DNA from: Thermoplasmata archaeon
GTDB lineage: Archaea > Thermoplasmatota > Thermoplasmata > RBG-16-68-12 > SOIM01
Length of the DNA: 38,945 nucleotides
Assembly (NCBI GenBank): GCA_023140195.1
Contig: JAGLME010000025.1
Coordinates: forward strand, 1 to 38,945
Direction: 5' to 3'
The position numbers and the translations under genes are program-made. Each line of letters begins with the position of its first letter. Position 1 is the first letter of the stretch. The notes beneath the pieces were generated by a model, which had not been told where the DNA came from, did not search any database, and worked only from the letters and a program-made list of their open reading frames with translations. This document shows positions 10,016-17,219 of this stretch, piece after piece.

Positions 10016-10471
10016 TCAATCCTCCTCATCTGGGGGCAAGGTCACTATGCTCAGCCAGAAGTTCTCGACTGAATTCACAACCTTGATGAAGCTGTCAAGA
10101 TCGCCTGGCTTGGTTATGTAGCAGTTCGCGTGATGGTTGTATGTATCCAGTATGTCATCTTCATGACTTGATGCTGTCAATATGATGACCGGAATTCGCA
10201 TGAGGTCGTCGTGACCCTTGATCTCCGCCAGCAATTCCCTGCCGTTTCGCTTCGGGAGATTAAGGTCAAGGAGAATTAGGTCTGGACGGGGGACATCTTT
10301 GTATTCTCCTTTCCGGTACAAGAAGGCGGTTGCTTCCTCCCCGTCCGTCACCACATGAAGGTTGTTGGGCACTTTGCTCTCATTCAATCCCTCTTTCGTC
10401 AGGCGGATGTCCGCTGGATTGTCCTCCACCAGCAGGATTTCCATTGGTCTGTATCTCTCAGGTTTCCTCAT
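10016..10471 (-). CDS. Single-domain response regulator, Rcp1-like (151 aa)
   Basis: A stand-alone receiver with the acidic pair (VEDN), phospho-acceptor Asp69 in LLDLNLP, a Thr/Ser switch (LTASS) and Lys in ITKPGD. The insertion with FLYRKGEY and the overall length match the Rcp1 type of receiver that works with phytochrome-like kinases. The gene upstream encodes exactly such a kinase, and the two overlap by ATGA (10468-10471), which implies translational coupling and fixes the start at 10471. It has no output domain, so it must act by protein contact or as a phosphate shuttle, for example toward the hybrid kinase encoded directly downstream. Confidence 0.9.
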   Translation of the reverse strand: MRKPERYRPMEILLVEDNPADIRLTKEGLNESKVPNNLHVVTDGEEATAFLYRKGEYKDVPRPDLILLDLNLPKRNGRELLAEIKGHDDLMRIPVIILTASSHEDDILDTYNHHANCYITKPGDLDSFIKVVNSVENFWLSIVTLPPDEED

Positions 10472-11724
10472 TTTCTAGCCTCTCCGCTATCTTGGTCACT
10501 CCATGGTAGTGTGAAGTAGAACGTTGATCCCGATTCGGGTTTTGATTCTGCCCATATCTGACCACCATGCCTTTCCACAATCCTCCGGCTTATCGCCAGC
10601 CCGAGACCCGTCCCAGGATACTCGTCTCGATGAAGCCTTTGGAAGATGGTGAATATACGTTCAGCGTACTTGGGATTGAATCCAATGCCTTTGTCTCTGA
10701 TGGCAAAAAGGCATTCCCCCTTCAGACGTTCTGCAGAGACATGGATACGTGGGGGCTCCCCATCGTGAAACTTGATGGCGTTGTCCAGTAGGTTCTGGAA
10801 GAGTCTGACCAGTTGCGATTCATCTGCCATGACCTCCGGAAGGTCATCGTGTGTCAAGAAGGTCTGGCTCTTCTCGATAACGGCATTGAGGTTAGAGATG
10901 GCCTTTTTCAAGGCCCTCAATGTGTCCGCTGCTTTGATTCCCTTTCCTTTTCTGTCAATGCGGGAGAATTCCAATATATCCTGTATCAGGTGCTGCATTC
11001 GCGTGGACCCGTCTATTATGAAGTCCATGAACTCCTTCGCATCTGAGTCGAATCTGTCATCGTATCGTCTTTGCAGAAGCTTCGTGTAGTTAGATATCGT
11101 CCTCAACGGTTCCTGCAGATCGTGCGACGCGATGTAGACGAATTGTTCCAAATCCTTGTTGGAGCGCGCGAGCTCCAGTGTGCGTTGCTTGAGGCTCTCG
11201 TTGAGACATTTCAGCCTCTCCTCCGTTTGTACCCGTTCCGTGATGTCTTGTACGGTTCCCACGGATTGAATCGCTTTCCCTGTCTCGTCATAGACATCTG
11301 CCGATTTCTCGTGGACAAATCTAACCTCTCCGTCCGGTCGAAGTATCCTGTGCACGACATCATACGGCGCTTTTCTCTCCACTGAATCGGTGTATGCTTT
11401 GTTGACCATTTCCCTGTCGTCTGGATGCACCGATTTCAGGAATGCTTCATAAGTGGCACCAAACTCCTGAGGATTTAGACCGAAGATGCGATATATCTCG
11501 TCTGACCATACTAGCTCATCTTTCACAAGATCCAGTTCCCAACTTCCAACGTGAGCGATTTCCTGGGCTCTGGCGAGGCTCTCTCCGCTCTCTTTAATCT
11601 CCTCCTCCGCCTGCTTGCGCTCTGTCATCTGCCTCAAAGCCGATGGATGGAATAATGTGTGATTCTTAGTCAGGTCCACATCCCCCGTTCCATTCAAGTC
11701 ACAGATTCTCGATTCATGGTTCAA
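10468..11724 (-). CDS. Cytoplasmic PAS histidine kinase (418 aa)
   Basis: One PAS_3-type domain (about 48-165, LGSWELDL then VHPDDREM) is followed by a coiled coil and a HisKA domain of the phytochrome-like type, with phospho-acceptor His201 in YIASHDLQEPLR. The HATPase domain has LLDNAIKFH, DKGIGF and GTGLGLAI. The first 35 residues have no clear fold. The start ATG 11724 overlaps the stop of the preceding receiver gene by ATGA and has GGAGGATC upstream. Its best partner is the Rcp1-like receiver encoded immediately downstream. The PAS_3 domain is closely similar to the one in the PAS-only sensor at 6215, which suggests domain exchange inside the operon. Confidence 0.9.
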   Translation of the reverse strand: MNHESRICDLNGTGDVDLTKNHTLFHPSALRQMTERKQAEEEIKESGESLARAQEIAHVGSWELDLVKDELVWSDEIYRIFGLNPQEFGATYEAFLKSVHPDDREMVNKAYTDSVERKAPYDVVHRILRPDGEVRFVHEKSADVYDETGKAIQSVGTVQDITERVQTEERLKCLNESLKQRTLELARSNKDLEQFVYIASHDLQEPLRTISNYTKLLQRRYDDRFDSDAKEFMDFIIDGSTRMQHLIQDILEFSRIDRKGKGIKAADTLRALKKAISNLNAVIEKSQTFLTHDDLPEVMADESQLVRLFQNLLDNAIKFHDGEPPRIHVSAERLKGECLFAIRDKGIGFNPKYAERIFTIFQRLHRDEYPGTGLGLAISRRIVERHGGQIWAESKPESGSTFYFTLPWSDQDSGEARK

Positions 11725-12563
11725 GGATCCTCCTGGGGAACCAAGTTCTGGTCACTTTCTCCGCCTAGATTCTCCATTTCCAGCAACTCGTGAAGCTCAT
11801 TCTCAATGTCTGCAAAGACCTCTGTGCCGCCCCGCCACGAAGCGATCTCGTCCCCGTAGTTCCTTTCGACTCTCTTGACAGTCTTCTTCATCCTTTCCTT
11901 AATCAGCATGATGTCACGGCCTTCGCCGATCACGACCAGAAAGAACTCCTCACCTTCTTCTATCAGAATCTTTGAATTCCCGTACTCGAACATCTTGTCA
12001 TCGTTCTCATTGGAGTCGAAGGAATGGTCGATGAACATCCTGACTGCAGTTAGCATGGAGCCAAAGATATCTGAATCGAACTTCGAGACAGAATTAACGT
12101 CCTTGTGATAGATTACCAGGCCCCCTTCGGCCAAGATGTACAACTGAGAGACCCGAAAGGACTCCAGCTCCCTCTCAGTATCAGTTTTCTTAAGAGCATC
12201 TTCTACCGTCGCGATCAGTTCCTTCTTGCGGACGGGTTTTGTCAGATAGTGGAACGACCCCATTCTCATTGCGTCGACCGCGAGGTTCACATCGATATAG
12301 CCTGTGAGCATGACCACCGGCACATAGCTATAGTGCTTCCTGGTGTGTTCAAGCACCCCGAAACCGTCAAGTTTGGGCATCTTTATGTCCGTGATGACCA
12401 GGGAAACCTCGTCCTCTTCAAGAGCCTCTATCGCGTCCTTACCATTCTTGGATGTCACAACCCTGTAGCCTTCCTTCTCCAGGTGGATGCGAAGCGTGTC
12501 TCTGATGACTTCCTCGTCATCAACAACGAGAATCGTCTTCTGTTCCTTTTCGTTCAATTCCAT
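11721..12563 (-). CDS. Response regulator with roadblock/longin-like C-terminal domain
   Basis: This 280-aa protein starts with a receiver (about 10-125; Asp59 in VITDIKMP, Thr in MLTGY, Lys in LTKPV). The remaining 150 residues form a second domain of alternating strands and helices (QLYILAEGGLVIYHKD, then SMLTAVRMFI, then SKILIEEGEEFFLVVIGEG). That order resembles the profilin-like fold of roadblock and longin domains found in archaeal GTPase systems, but I assign it only by pattern. I chose ATG 12563 rather than the longer frame from 12638 because the TTTTAA box lies at 12600-12595 and a start upstream of it would not be transcribed. It is the first gene of the downstream kinase operon. 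Confidence 0.85.
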   Translation of the reverse strand: MELNEKEQKTILVVDDEEVIRDTLRIHLEKEGYRVVTSKNGKDAIEALEEDEVSLVITDIKMPKLDGFGVLEHTRKHYSYVPVVMLTGYIDVNLAVDAMRMGSFHYLTKPVRKKELIATVEDALKKTDTERELESFRVSQLYILAEGGLVIYHKDVNSVSKFDSDIFGSMLTAVRMFIDHSFDSNENDDKMFEYGNSKILIEEGEEFFLVVIGEGRDIMLIKERMKKTVKRVERNYGDEIASWRGGTEVFADIENELHELLEMENLGGESDQNLVPQEDP

Positions 12564-12586
12564 ATGATTCGATTCGTAATCATAAG

Positions 12587-12628
12587 TTAGTGCCTTAAAA
12601 CATGTGCAATCATTATCATCAAGGATAA
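12587..12628 (-). promoter_or_regulatory. Promoter of the downstream kinase operon, with dyad
   Basis: On the minus strand the order is TTATC-N6-GATAA (12628-12613), 12 bases, TTTTAA (12600-12595), then the start codon at 12563. Bases 12587-12619 match 16165-16197 at 32 of 33 positions. No gene is seen in 12629-12749 apart from this upstream region. Confidence 0.6.
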
Positions 12629-12749
12629 CACCAGTCATTTCTGGTATTGAGAATGATAGCGATTTGGACGCCTTCGAAAAACGCTACCCTTTTTCGACAG
12701 AAGATAGCAGGCAGATAGGCCGAGAATCTAAAGCACCTGAGAGACGATG

Positions 12750-13460
12750 CTATCCGATCTTGTTGTACGACACCCGGAGGACCCCCAAGGTCACGGTGTA
12801 CTTGTTCTCGAACATACTGACGTCTTCGATGCTTACATTCTTCATCTTCCTCACTTCGTGGGAGAACTCATTCAGATCGGATGTTGACCTGAACTCGAAA
12901 ACAACGGTTTCCATAGCCAATGATCTGGCTGGACCTTTCTGCATTTCTTCCTGGGTCCCTTTGACTTTGCTCAAAGCCTCCATAACACTGTCAACATGTT
13001 TCACGTCATCAAGGGCTCTATTATCCGAATCGGAGATCTTCTCACCTTCCGTGTTCCTCGCTCTGAGCTCACTACAGATGACAGTTATCAGTTCATCCCG
13101 GTCCCAGGGTTTTTCAACGTAGCTGTGCACCTTCGCCATAGTGATGGCGTTCTTGGCGACATCAATCTCCGAGTAGCCCGTTATGAGTATCCTGACGATG
13201 TACGGGTGCTTCAACCTCACCTTGTTCAGGAATTCCACACCGTCCATCTTCGGCATCCGGAAGTCGGACAGCACAAGATCGAAGTCTCCTTCCGCAAGCC
13301 TTGCTAGTCCTTCTTCCCCGTTACTCGCCGTCGTGATATGGCTGGTGAATTCGTCAGTTCGCTTCAGTGTCATCTGAAGGGCCTTTAGGACCTTCTCCTC
13401 GTCGTCCACGATCAGTATGTTGTATTCCTCCTCCATTTCCCCGCCACTATCCTCATTCAT
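12750..13460 (-). CDS. Response regulator with C-terminal domain of unknown type
   Basis: A 236-aa protein with an N-terminal receiver (about 12-135): acidic pair VDDEE, phospho-acceptor Asp66 in VLSDFRMP, Thr in LITGY, and Lys in VEKPWD. The receiver resembles RpfG/HD-GYP-associated receivers in the FRMP and EKPWD motifs, but no HD-GYP domain follows. Instead there is a linker and a short alpha/beta domain (about 175-236) that I do not recognise. ATG 13460 overlaps the stop of the kinase gene upstream by ATGA, with GAGAGGTG as ribosome site, so kinase and receiver are probably a cognate pair. It is the last gene of the STAS-kinase-receiver operon. Confidence 0.9.
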   Translation of the reverse strand: MNEDSGGEMEEEYNILIVDDEEKVLKALQMTLKRTDEFTSHITTASNGEEGLARLAEGDFDLVLSDFRMPKMDGVEFLNKVRLKHPYIVRILITGYSEIDVAKNAITMAKVHSYVEKPWDRDELITVICSELRARNTEGEKISDSDNRALDDVKHVDSVMEALSKVKGTQEEMQKGPARSLAMETVVFEFRSTSDLNEFSHEVRKMKNVSIEDVSMFENKYTVTLGVLRVSYNKIG

Positions 13461-15637
13461 TCACGCACCTCTCTGGGAATCTTGACAGTCATCTTAGTTC
13501 CCTTGTCAATCTCGCTTTCAGCTATTATATCCCCACCGTGAGCCTGGATGATCCTGTATGAAAGACTAAGTCCCAGACCGGTTCCGTCCGCCTTGGTCGT
13601 GAAGAACGGATTGAACACCTCCCTCAACTTATTCTCCGGGATTCCCTTCCCGTTGTCACGCACCTGGACGTAAACATTCTCCTCATCACTCCAAGTCTTC
13701 AGCCAGATGTCTCCCTCTTCCATTGCTTGAGACGAGTTCATTATGAGATTCATGAAGACCTGGTTCAACTGTCCAACATTGCAGGCGACCTTCGGTATCT
13801 CTCCGTAATCCTCATGCACGTCTATCCTGTGCTTAAGACGGTTGTGGACTATGACCAGAGTATCCTTGAGGCCTTCATTGATATCAGATATGGTCTTCCC
13901 CTTATCGTCCGGTCTCGCGAATCTCTTGAGCGTTTTGGTTATGGTCGTGACCCTGCCGATTCCTTCCATGTTCGAACTTATCAGCTCCCTCATCTCTTCG
14001 AATATGGGTTGACCTTTTTCCCCGCAGATCTTCTCAAGGTCCCTCAGATCATCTTCGAGGAACTCCGTGTTCGTCTTCAGGTAGGCCATTGGGTTGTTGA
14101 TTTCATGAGCGACCCCCGCCACAAGCTGTCCGAGGGACGACATCTTCTCTGACTGGATCACCTCATTCGTCCTCTCCTTGATTTCCTTCTCCAGGTTCTC
14201 GGTGTACTTCTCCAGATCCTCTTCCATCCTTTTGCGCTCTATCATTCTGCCCACTTCCTTCGAAATGGCATCGATCAAGGACCTCTCTTCACTTAGGAAC
14301 GGGCCCTCATCCTCTTCCCTCGTTTCTTCAAGGTAGTAGACCTCCACTGATCCGATTTTCTCCTCGCTGAGGATGATATCGCTCGTTTGCTTCCAATCAG
14401 TTTCCCTGAAATTGGTTGTTGTGTACTTCTTGTCGCTCAGAACTATGCGTGTGCAGGTGATGTCTGGGTACTGCCAGGAGGGGGGAATGACATTTACTAT
14501 CTCTTGGAGTATTTCTTCTTTGGAGGCATTGGGACGTCCCACGATCTTTGACATCTCGTAGAGGCAGTTCAACTCCTTCATTCTCTCCTTGAGATCATGT
14601 GACCACTTCATCAGTTCCTCTTCCGCCCGTTTGCGTTCGGTAATGTCCCTCGCCACACCGACGGCGTTCCACTTGCCCTTGATCCTCACTGGGGCAATGG
14701 ATAGTTCCATGGGGAACTCATTACCGTTCTTGTGCTGTGCCATAGCCTCTGTGATGATGTTGATTAAGGGGCCTCTTCCTGTTTCGACGAACTTCTCAAA
14801 TGCTTCATCCATCTTAGCGCGGAACTGTTCCGGCACCAATAGCTTCGTAGCCATACGTCCAACCGCTTCATCTGCAGTGTATCCGAAAACCTTCTCAGCA
14901 CCATCATTCCAGTACGTTACCTCCCCTTCGTCCCCGATTGTTATGATGGCATCCACTACGGCCTGAGTCAGGGTACTGTACATCTCCTCTCTTTCCTTCA
15001 ATGCCCTCTCCGTTTTCTTGAATTCCGTGACGTCACGAGCAATTCCCTGGAGACCTGTGATTTCACCATCTTCGACCACCGGGACCGCGCTCAGCTCTAA
15101 CTGCACTTCGACGCCCCTGTTGTTCAGAAGTGTCATCACAAACAGGCCGACGCTTCTTCCCGAGAGCACTTCCTTGAATCTTCCAAAGGCCTTCATGAAT
15201 TCTGAGGGCATGAAATAGTCTTGCAGGTTCGTACCGGCGATCTCTTCGGGTTTGAGACCAAGGACATTCTCCACCGATGGGGAGCAGTATGTGAACCTGC
15301 CTTTCTTGTCGATTTGGAAGATGAAGTCGATACTCGTCTCTGCAATCCTACGAAATTTCTCCTCGCTCTCCTTTAACTCTCTTCTCGCCTTCTCGGACTC
15401 TTCCTTTGCCTTCTTTAAGTCCTCCAACATGCCTGTGAGGTCCCTCTCATGCTCTTCTTTCTCTATTCTGTAGGCCTGTATCTCCTCGCCCAGCATGTTG
15501 ATGCCCATCGCTACTGCATCAAATGCATCTCCCCTGTCCGAGAGCGGGGCCTTGGCTGAGAAATCCCCTGCGGCGATCTTCTGAATCACTTCACAAACAG
15601 TCTCAACGTCCTCTTCTCGTGAATTCTCTGCTTTCAT
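13457..15637 (-). CDS. Soluble histidine kinase: HAMP-like, two PAS, GAF-like, kinase
   Basis: A 726-aa kinase without membrane helices. An N-terminal HAMP-like segment (IAAGDFSAKAPLSDRGD, about 20-60) and a coiled coil are followed by two PAS domains (about 95-215 and 220-345), a GAF-like module (about 350-475, VNVIPPSWQYPDITC) and HisKA. The His is residue 511 in GVAHEINNPM. HATPase follows, with MNSSQAME, DNGKGI and GTGLGLSL. The GAF-like module also occurs in the sensors at 6215 and 17220, so it is a house module of this locus. ATG 15637 has AAGGAC upstream. The gene lies 14 bases after the STAS-like gene and overlaps the receiver gene. A cytosolic or redox/small-molecule cue is likely, identity unknown. 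Confidence 0.9.
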   Translation of the reverse strand: MKAENSREEDVETVCEVIQKIAAGDFSAKAPLSDRGDAFDAVAMGINMLGEEIQAYRIEKEEHERDLTGMLEDLKKAKEESEKARRELKESEEKFRRIAETSIDFIFQIDKKGRFTYCSPSVENVLGLKPEEIAGTNLQDYFMPSEFMKAFGRFKEVLSGRSVGLFVMTLLNNRGVEVQLELSAVPVVEDGEITGLQGIARDVTEFKKTERALKEREEMYSTLTQAVVDAIITIGDEGEVTYWNDGAEKVFGYTADEAVGRMATKLLVPEQFRAKMDEAFEKFVETGRGPLINIITEAMAQHKNGNEFPMELSIAPVRIKGKWNAVGVARDITERKRAEEELMKWSHDLKERMKELNCLYEMSKIVGRPNASKEEILQEIVNVIPPSWQYPDITCTRIVLSDKKYTTTNFRETDWKQTSDIILSEEKIGSVEVYYLEETREEDEGPFLSEERSLIDAISKEVGRMIERKRMEEDLEKYTENLEKEIKERTNEVIQSEKMSSLGQLVAGVAHEINNPMAYLKTNTEFLEDDLRDLEKICGEKGQPIFEEMRELISSNMEGIGRVTTITKTLKRFARPDDKGKTISDINEGLKDTLVIVHNRLKHRIDVHEDYGEIPKVACNVGQLNQVFMNLIMNSSQAMEEGDIWLKTWSDEENVYVQVRDNGKGIPENKLREVFNPFFTTKADGTGLGLSLSYRIIQAHGGDIIAESEIDKGTKMTVKIPREVRE

Positions 15638-15651
15638 TTGAGTCCTTCTGT

Positions 15652-16098
15652 TTATTCAATGAACTGGACTAGCCATTCCATGGCTTTTTCTTCCGAAATG
15701 AACAGTCTGATGGGAATTGGGGGCTTATTGATCCCCAGGAAGAAGTTGCCGAGAACCCGGCTTACCGGTGAATCAGCGACCAGCGCTGCGGCTGATACGT
15801 ACTTTGCCGTCTCCTCCCCAGAATAGTACCGCCTTGCCTTCCGCGAGACCGACTTCAGTCCGGTGAGGTTGACCACCACCGGGACCTTCTTTCCACCACC
15901 AATTCTCGCCGTTTCTTGTATGTTCCTTATTGCAGTTTCGAGGGTCACACTGGAGTTCGATCTATATCTCATGTGCACCACACCGCTGTCATCTTTCTCT
16001 ATTTCAGTTATTGGCTCGACGGTTGACTCAATGCTCATCTTTAGCCACATCCTCCATTCCATACTTTTGAATTCAAGGTCTCGATGACCCAATTCCAT
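15652..16098 (-). CDS. STAS/SpoIIAA-like protein (148 aa)
   Basis: The protein has the pattern of the SpoIIAA-like STAS/SEC14 family: strand VVHMRYRS, helix TLETAIRNIQET, strand VPVVVNLTGLKSVS, helix with RRYYSGEE, strand AALVADSPVSRVLGNFFLG, and the C-terminal IRLFISEEKAMEWL. Family members are small regulators that bind partners or lipids, and anti-sigma-type control is known for distant relatives. It opens the operon with the kinase at 13457, so it may modulate that kinase. ATG 16098 has CGGAG very close upstream; starts at 16062 or later would shorten the N-terminus and are possible. The promoter is the dyad-containing element at 16165-16206, which would give a leader of about 50 bases. 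Confidence 0.8.
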   Translation of the reverse strand: MELGHRDLEFKSMEWRMWLKMSIESTVEPITEIEKDDSGVVHMRYRSNSSVTLETAIRNIQETARIGGGKKVPVVVNLTGLKSVSRKARRYYSGEETAKYVSAAALVADSPVSRVLGNFFLGINKPPIPIRLFISEEKAMEWLVQFIE

Positions 16099-16164
16099 TG
16101 CTCCGAAGGTTTCTTCTCAAACATTTATCGTTCCATTGCATAAGATTCTGTGCGGGATTCTGAA

Positions 16165-16206
16165 TTAGTGCCTTAAAATATGTGCAATCATTATCATATG
16201 CGATAA
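16165..16206 (-). promoter_or_regulatory. Promoter of the STAS-kinase-receiver operon, with dyad
   Basis: On the minus strand: TTATC-N6-GATAA (16206-16191), 12 bases, TTTTAA (16178-16173). It matches the promoter at 12587-12619 in 32 of 33 bases, although the genes behind the two promoters differ. Bases 16207-16351 hold no gene that I can support. Confidence 0.6.
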
Positions 16207-16351
16207 AGCAGAAGACGCCTCATCCTGAGATGTGTAAGAAACATCTCCGGCAAGGCAACGAGACTGAAGGTAGATCCATAAGAATGTGGAGCTTGGTTAC
16301 TCTCATCGTCTTGAACGGTCACGGCCAAAACAGGTGACGATCCCGCCGCCC

Positions 16352-16474
16352 CTAGTTGTCCATGTCAACGCGAGGGTAGATTACAAAGCTCGGCAGAGAT
16401 CTGAGATCCTTGCATTCCATCTTGAGCGATACCACGTCGTACTGTTCTAGGTAGTCCATCACAAAGTCATCCAT
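16352..16474 (-). CDS. 40-aa protein, copy B
   Basis: A 40-codon gene ending in TAG. It is the paralogue of the gene at 1634-1756: same length, VSLKM at the same position, then RSLP and VIYPR.DM. The reading frame stays open upstream to 16546, but ATG 16474 gives a protein of exactly the same length as copy A. The upstream DNA also matches copy A: AAGACCAA followed by a TTAA-type box (CTTAAG, near 16511-16516) in both. The product is acidic in its N-terminal half (MDDFVMDYLEQYD). Function unknown. It lies between the STAS-kinase operon and a winged-helix gene transcribed the other way. Confidence 0.65.
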   Translation of the reverse strand: MDDFVMDYLEQYDVVSLKMECKDLRSLPSFVIYPRVDMDN

Positions 16475-16722
16475 GGTTTGACTCCATTCCCTTATTTCGT
16501 ACAGTTTGGGCTCGAGAGCACTTAAGCGTTGGTCTTGGCGTATCACGGATTATTATCAGAAAGCGGAGCACATATTCATGCCCTGGCCAGTTCTCTTGAA
16601 CATACGGATTATTGGTCGACGAAATCAGAAAGCCCCTCAAGTAAGGGATGATTGGTTGTGTTGATAATGATTTGACCAAAATAATATCTGATTCAGCTGA
16701 TTGACATTCCTCTTATATTTTT
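16475..16722. promoter_or_regulatory. Divergent promoter region with TTATC/GATAA half sites
   Basis: This 248-base region separates the second 40-aa gene from the winged-helix gene. It holds isolated half sites of the locus dyad (TTATC near 16555, GATAA near 16661, the latter within GATAATGATT as in the two kinase promoters). Possible TATA boxes for the plus strand lie near 16680 (AATAATAT) and 16711 (TTATATTTTT). No further gene is seen. Confidence 0.35.
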
Positions 16723-17118
16723 ATGATGCTGTTTTTATCTATTTTGAGAAAGGATAAGAAAGAGATTAATACCCGTGATATATCAACTGTTGAAGGTAGT
16801 TCCTCGGCTTGTCCGGAGAACACGTGGAGCGAGAGTGGAGGTTTGGCGGCAGATATGTCCCGGATTTGGGTTCCCGGAAGGAGCGTTGGGCGCGACCCGC
16901 CCATTGATGAAGAAGATTCGAGGATCCTAGCCGTGACAAGTTCTGAATCACATTCGCTCGAAGAGATATGTGAAGAGCTTTCTATGGCATCCAGTGAGTG
17001 CTTCACCAAGGTACGCAGGCTGGAATCCATGGGGTTGCTCGAGAGGATCAGGGATTGCGAGACTGTCAGGGACACCGTTGTGAGGGTCCAGAACCTCTAC
17101 AAGGCCGTGGGACCCTAA
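16723..17118 (+). CDS. Small winged-helix regulator, copy A (131 aa)
   Basis: The C-terminal half (about 63-131) has a winged-helix pattern: DSRILAVTSSESHSLEEICEEL, then SSECFTKVRRLESMGLLERI, ending in a short wing (ETVRDTVVRVQNLY). A paralogue lies at 33767-34075 with the same LASG/TSSE helix and the same MGLLERL ending. The N-terminal half is low in predicted structure. The start is uncertain: ATG 16723 lies only a few bases after a TTATATTTTT box, which would be too close if that box is used, so TTG 16744 or ATG 16855 may be the true start. It is probably a transcription factor of the ArsR/MarR-like superfamily; no metal or ligand site is evident. Confidence 0.7.
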   Translation: MMLFLSILRKDKKEINTRDISTVEGSSSACPENTWSESGGLAADMSRIWVPGRSVGRDPPIDEEDSRILAVTSSESHSLEEICEELSMASSECFTKVRRLESMGLLERIRDCETVRDTVVRVQNLYKAVGP

Positions 17119-17219
17119 CTCTACTCATTCGCATTTTACATTCTTGATACAGGAAAGATTCATTAATATCATTCTCAATACCCATTTCAGAGAAAGTTTA
17201 AGTATGTGAATTAGTTCAT

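Noticed and set aside
12563..12638. Longer N-terminus for the receiver gene starting at 12638
   Set aside because: The upstream start would lie before the TATA box at 12600-12595 and inside the operator.
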